A DNA stretch of 64,000 nt. It comes from Dyella telluris (GTDB lineage: Bacteria; Pseudomonadota; Gammaproteobacteria; Xanthomonadales; Rhodanobacteraceae). Positions 58,413 to 64,000 of this stretch are shown here, one piece after another; positions within the stretch are counted from its first letter, which is position 1, and each line of letters begins with the position of its first letter. Where the stretch lies: the NCBI RefSeq assembly GCF_014297575.1, contig NZ_CP060412.1:992001-1056000 (forward strand). Reading direction: 5' to 3'. The notes beneath the pieces are model-generated. The model searched no databases, was not told the DNA's origin, and worked only from the letters and a program-made list of their open reading frames with translations. A program made the translations under genes and the position numbers.

Positions 58413-58445
58413 ATTTAACATGGGCAGCTTGTCAAGGACAAGCTG
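58413..58445 (-). promoter_or_regulatory. str operon promoter with dyad
   Basis: Minus strand: -35 TTGTCC (58436-58441), 17-base spacer, -10 TTAAAT (58413-58418), about 65 bases before rpsL. A perfect 9-base inverted repeat CAGCTTGTC-3-GACAAGCTG (58425-58445) covers the -35 box. An alternative -35, TTGACA, lies within the dyad but its spacing to the -10 is too short. Confidence 0.65.
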
Positions 58446-58472
58446 ACGCCCTGCCGGCCATGGCCCGAACAC

Positions 58473-58493
58473 GAGGCGCACTCCTTGCGCCTC
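58473..58493. terminator. Hairpin after rpoC
   Basis: GAGGCGCA, 5-base loop, TGCGCCTC, 35 bases beyond the rpoC stop. TTTT follows it on the plus strand but not on the minus strand, so for rpoC it may only be a partial stop or a processing site. Confidence 0.45.
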
Positions 58494-58528
58494 TTTTCGT
58501 ATGTCAGCGAGTAGAACCCGTGAAGGGC

Positions 58529-62743
<4,215 letters not shown>

Positions 62744-62787
62744 GGATGTCTCCGAGAGATCGGGAATAAGGAATGGAGAATCAGTCA

Positions 62788-62817
62788 GAGGTAACGAGGA
62801 GTACGCCTCGTTACCTC
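62788..62817 (-). other. Perfect hairpin between rpoB and rpoC
   Basis: GAGGTAACGAGG, 6-base loop, CCTCGTTACCTC: a 12-base perfect stem in the 80-base rpoB-rpoC spacer, with flanking GGAATGGAGAATC-like purine-rich DNA reminiscent of the small repeat behind dnaE. No T-run follows. Confidence 0.65.
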
Positions 62818-62823
62818 CTCAAC

Positions 62824-64000
62824 TCACTTCACTTCTTCCAGATCGATATCGATACCGAGCGAGCGGATTTCCTTCACCAACACGTTGAAGGATTCCGGCA
62901 TGCCCGCCGCCATCTCGTGGTTGCCGTCGACAATGTTCTTGTACATCTGGTTGCGGCCCTGCACGTCATCGGACTTCACCGTCAGCATTTCCTGCAGGGT
63001 GTAAGCCGCGCCGTAGGCTTCCAGCGCCCAGACTTCCATTTCACCGAAGCGCTGGCCACCGAACTGCGCCTTACCACCCAGCGGCTGCTGCGTGACGAGC
63101 GAGTACGGACCGGTCGAACGCGCGTGCATCTTGTCGTCGACCAGGTGGTTCAGCTTCAGGTAGTGCATGTAGCCCACGGTGACCGGGCGATCAAACGCCT
63201 CGCCGGTACGACCGTCGAACAGCACCGTCTGGCCCGATTCCGGCAGGTCGGCGAGCTTGAGCATCGCCTTGATCTCGGTTTCCTCGGCACCGTCGAACAC
63301 CGGGGTGGCCATCGGCACGCCTTCCTGAAGGTTGTTCGCCAGCGCGAAGATTTCTTCGTCGGTGAGCGACTTCAGGTCGACATGCTGCACGGCACCGGCG
63401 ACGTGGTGGTTGTACACCTGGTCGAGGAACTCGCGGATCTGCGCCACCTTGGCCTGCGCTTCGAGCATCTTCTGGATCTTCTTGCCCAGGCCCTTTGCGG
63501 CCCAGCCAAGGTGCACTTCCAGAATCTGGCCGATGTTCATACGCGACGGCACGCCCAGCGGGTTCAGCACGATGTCGACCGAGGTACCGTCTTCGGAGAA
63601 CGGCATGTCCTCCACCGGCACCACGTTGGACACCACACCCTTGTTACCGTGGCGGCCGGCCATCTTGTCGCCCGGCTGGATGCGGCGCTTCACGGCCAGG
63701 AACACCTTGACCATCTTGAGCACGCCCGGAGCAAGGTCGTCACCCTGGGTGATCTTGCCCTGCTTCTCCTTGAAGCGCTTCTCGAACTCTTCCTTGTGGC
63801 GCTTGACCTGATCGGCCGCGCGCTCGAGGAATTCGGTGACGTCCTCTTCCTTGACGTTGATCTTGAACCAATCGTCACGCTTGAGGCCGTCGAGGTAGGC
63901 GTCGGTGATTTCCGCGCCGCGCTTGAGGCCACCCGGGCCGCTCATCGCGGTCTTGCCGACGAGCTGGGTGCGCATACGGTTGTAGATCGCGCCTTCGAGG
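62824..64000 (-). CDS. rpoB: RNA polymerase subunit beta, C-terminal part
   Basis: The last 392 codons or so of the beta subunit; the gene runs off the right edge. [25 protein letters not shown] holds the two active-site lysines (K1065 and K1073 in E. coli numbering), [37 protein letters not shown] is the conserved C-terminal clamp segment, and the end [12 protein letters not shown] is standard. The rifampicin-binding region is outside the window. Confidence 0.99.
   Translation of the reverse strand, partial: LEGAIYNRMRTQLVGKTAMSGPGGLKRGAEITDAYLDGLKRDDWFKINVKEEDVTEFLERAADQVKRHKEEFEKRFKEKQGKITQGDDLAPGVLKMVKVFLAVKRRIQPGDKMAGRHGNKGVVSNVVPVEDMPFSEDGTSVDIVLNPLGVPSRMNIGQILEVHLGWAAKGLGKKIQKMLEAQAKVAQIREFLDQVYNHHVAGAVQHVDLKSLTDEEIFALANNLQEGVPMATPVFDGAEETEIKAMLKLADLPESGQTVLFDGRTGEAFDRPVTVGYMHYLKLNHLVDDKMHARSTGPYSLVTQQPLGGKAQFGGQRFGEMEVWALEAYGAAYTLQEMLTVKSDDVQGRNQMYKNIVDGNHEMAAGMPESFNVLVKEIRSLGIDIDLEEVK

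Overview
The window comes from a high-GC gammaproteobacterium, most likely order Xanthomonadales and probably Rhodanobacteraceae (Dyella, Luteibacter or Rhodanobacter type). This is inferred from base composition, from the conserved gene order lpxD-fabZ-lpxA-lpxB-rnhB...dnaE-accA...tilS, from the unbroken block rpoB-rpoC-rpsL-rpsG-fusA-tuf-S10-spc-alpha lacking rpmJ after secY, and from a REP-type palindrome of the 'GGAGCGCACTTGTGCGCGAC' class. No rRNA, tRNA, CRISPR array, insertion sequence or prophage was seen.

Layout. (1) 1-11000, plus strand: lipid A and fatty acid genes (lpxD end, fabZ, lpxA, lpxB), rnhB, dnaE and accA, interrupted at 3.4-6.2 kb by a tiny hypothetical gene, an APC-type amino-acid permease and a periplasmic thioredoxin-like protein. 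(2) 11-16.6 kb, plus: a secreted NHL-type beta-propeller protein with a structured leader, an NYN-domain protein overlapping tilS, xseB-ispA, and a secreted glycine-rich repeat protein. (3) 16.6-31 kb: the two halves of the TldD/TldE protease (pmbA and tldD) separated by a YeiH-like transporter and a DUF4034-like secreted protein; darP (yjgA) and a DUF1653 gene; a sterol-desaturase-family hydroxylase; yhdP and rng. (4) 31-39.6 kb: a mismatch-type DNA glycosylase, a LysR regulator divergent from an NAD-epimerase-like gene, two multihaem cytochromes c, a MASE1 membrane protein with a degenerate kinase-like C-terminus, and dsbB followed by a class II DAHP synthase. (5) 39.7-64 kb, all minus: the RNA polymerase, ribosomal-protein and elongation-factor block, read from rpoB (cut by the window edge) down to rplQ.

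How the genes work together. Most of the window is core cell machinery: outer-membrane lipid synthesis, replication, tRNA decoding, transcription and translation. Strong promoter-like sequences precede rpsL and rpsJ, and clear intrinsic terminators follow tuf, rplQ and the DAHP synthase gene. I did not find a new multi-gene defence or metabolic system. What seems most worth following is non-coding: several unusually long, hairpin-rich gaps inside the ribosomal block (rpoA-rplQ, rpsE-rplR, rpsN-rpsH), similar perfect dyads touching the -35 boxes of the str and S10 promoters, and a 280-base structured leader whose last palindrome overlaps the ribosome-binding site of the beta-propeller gene.
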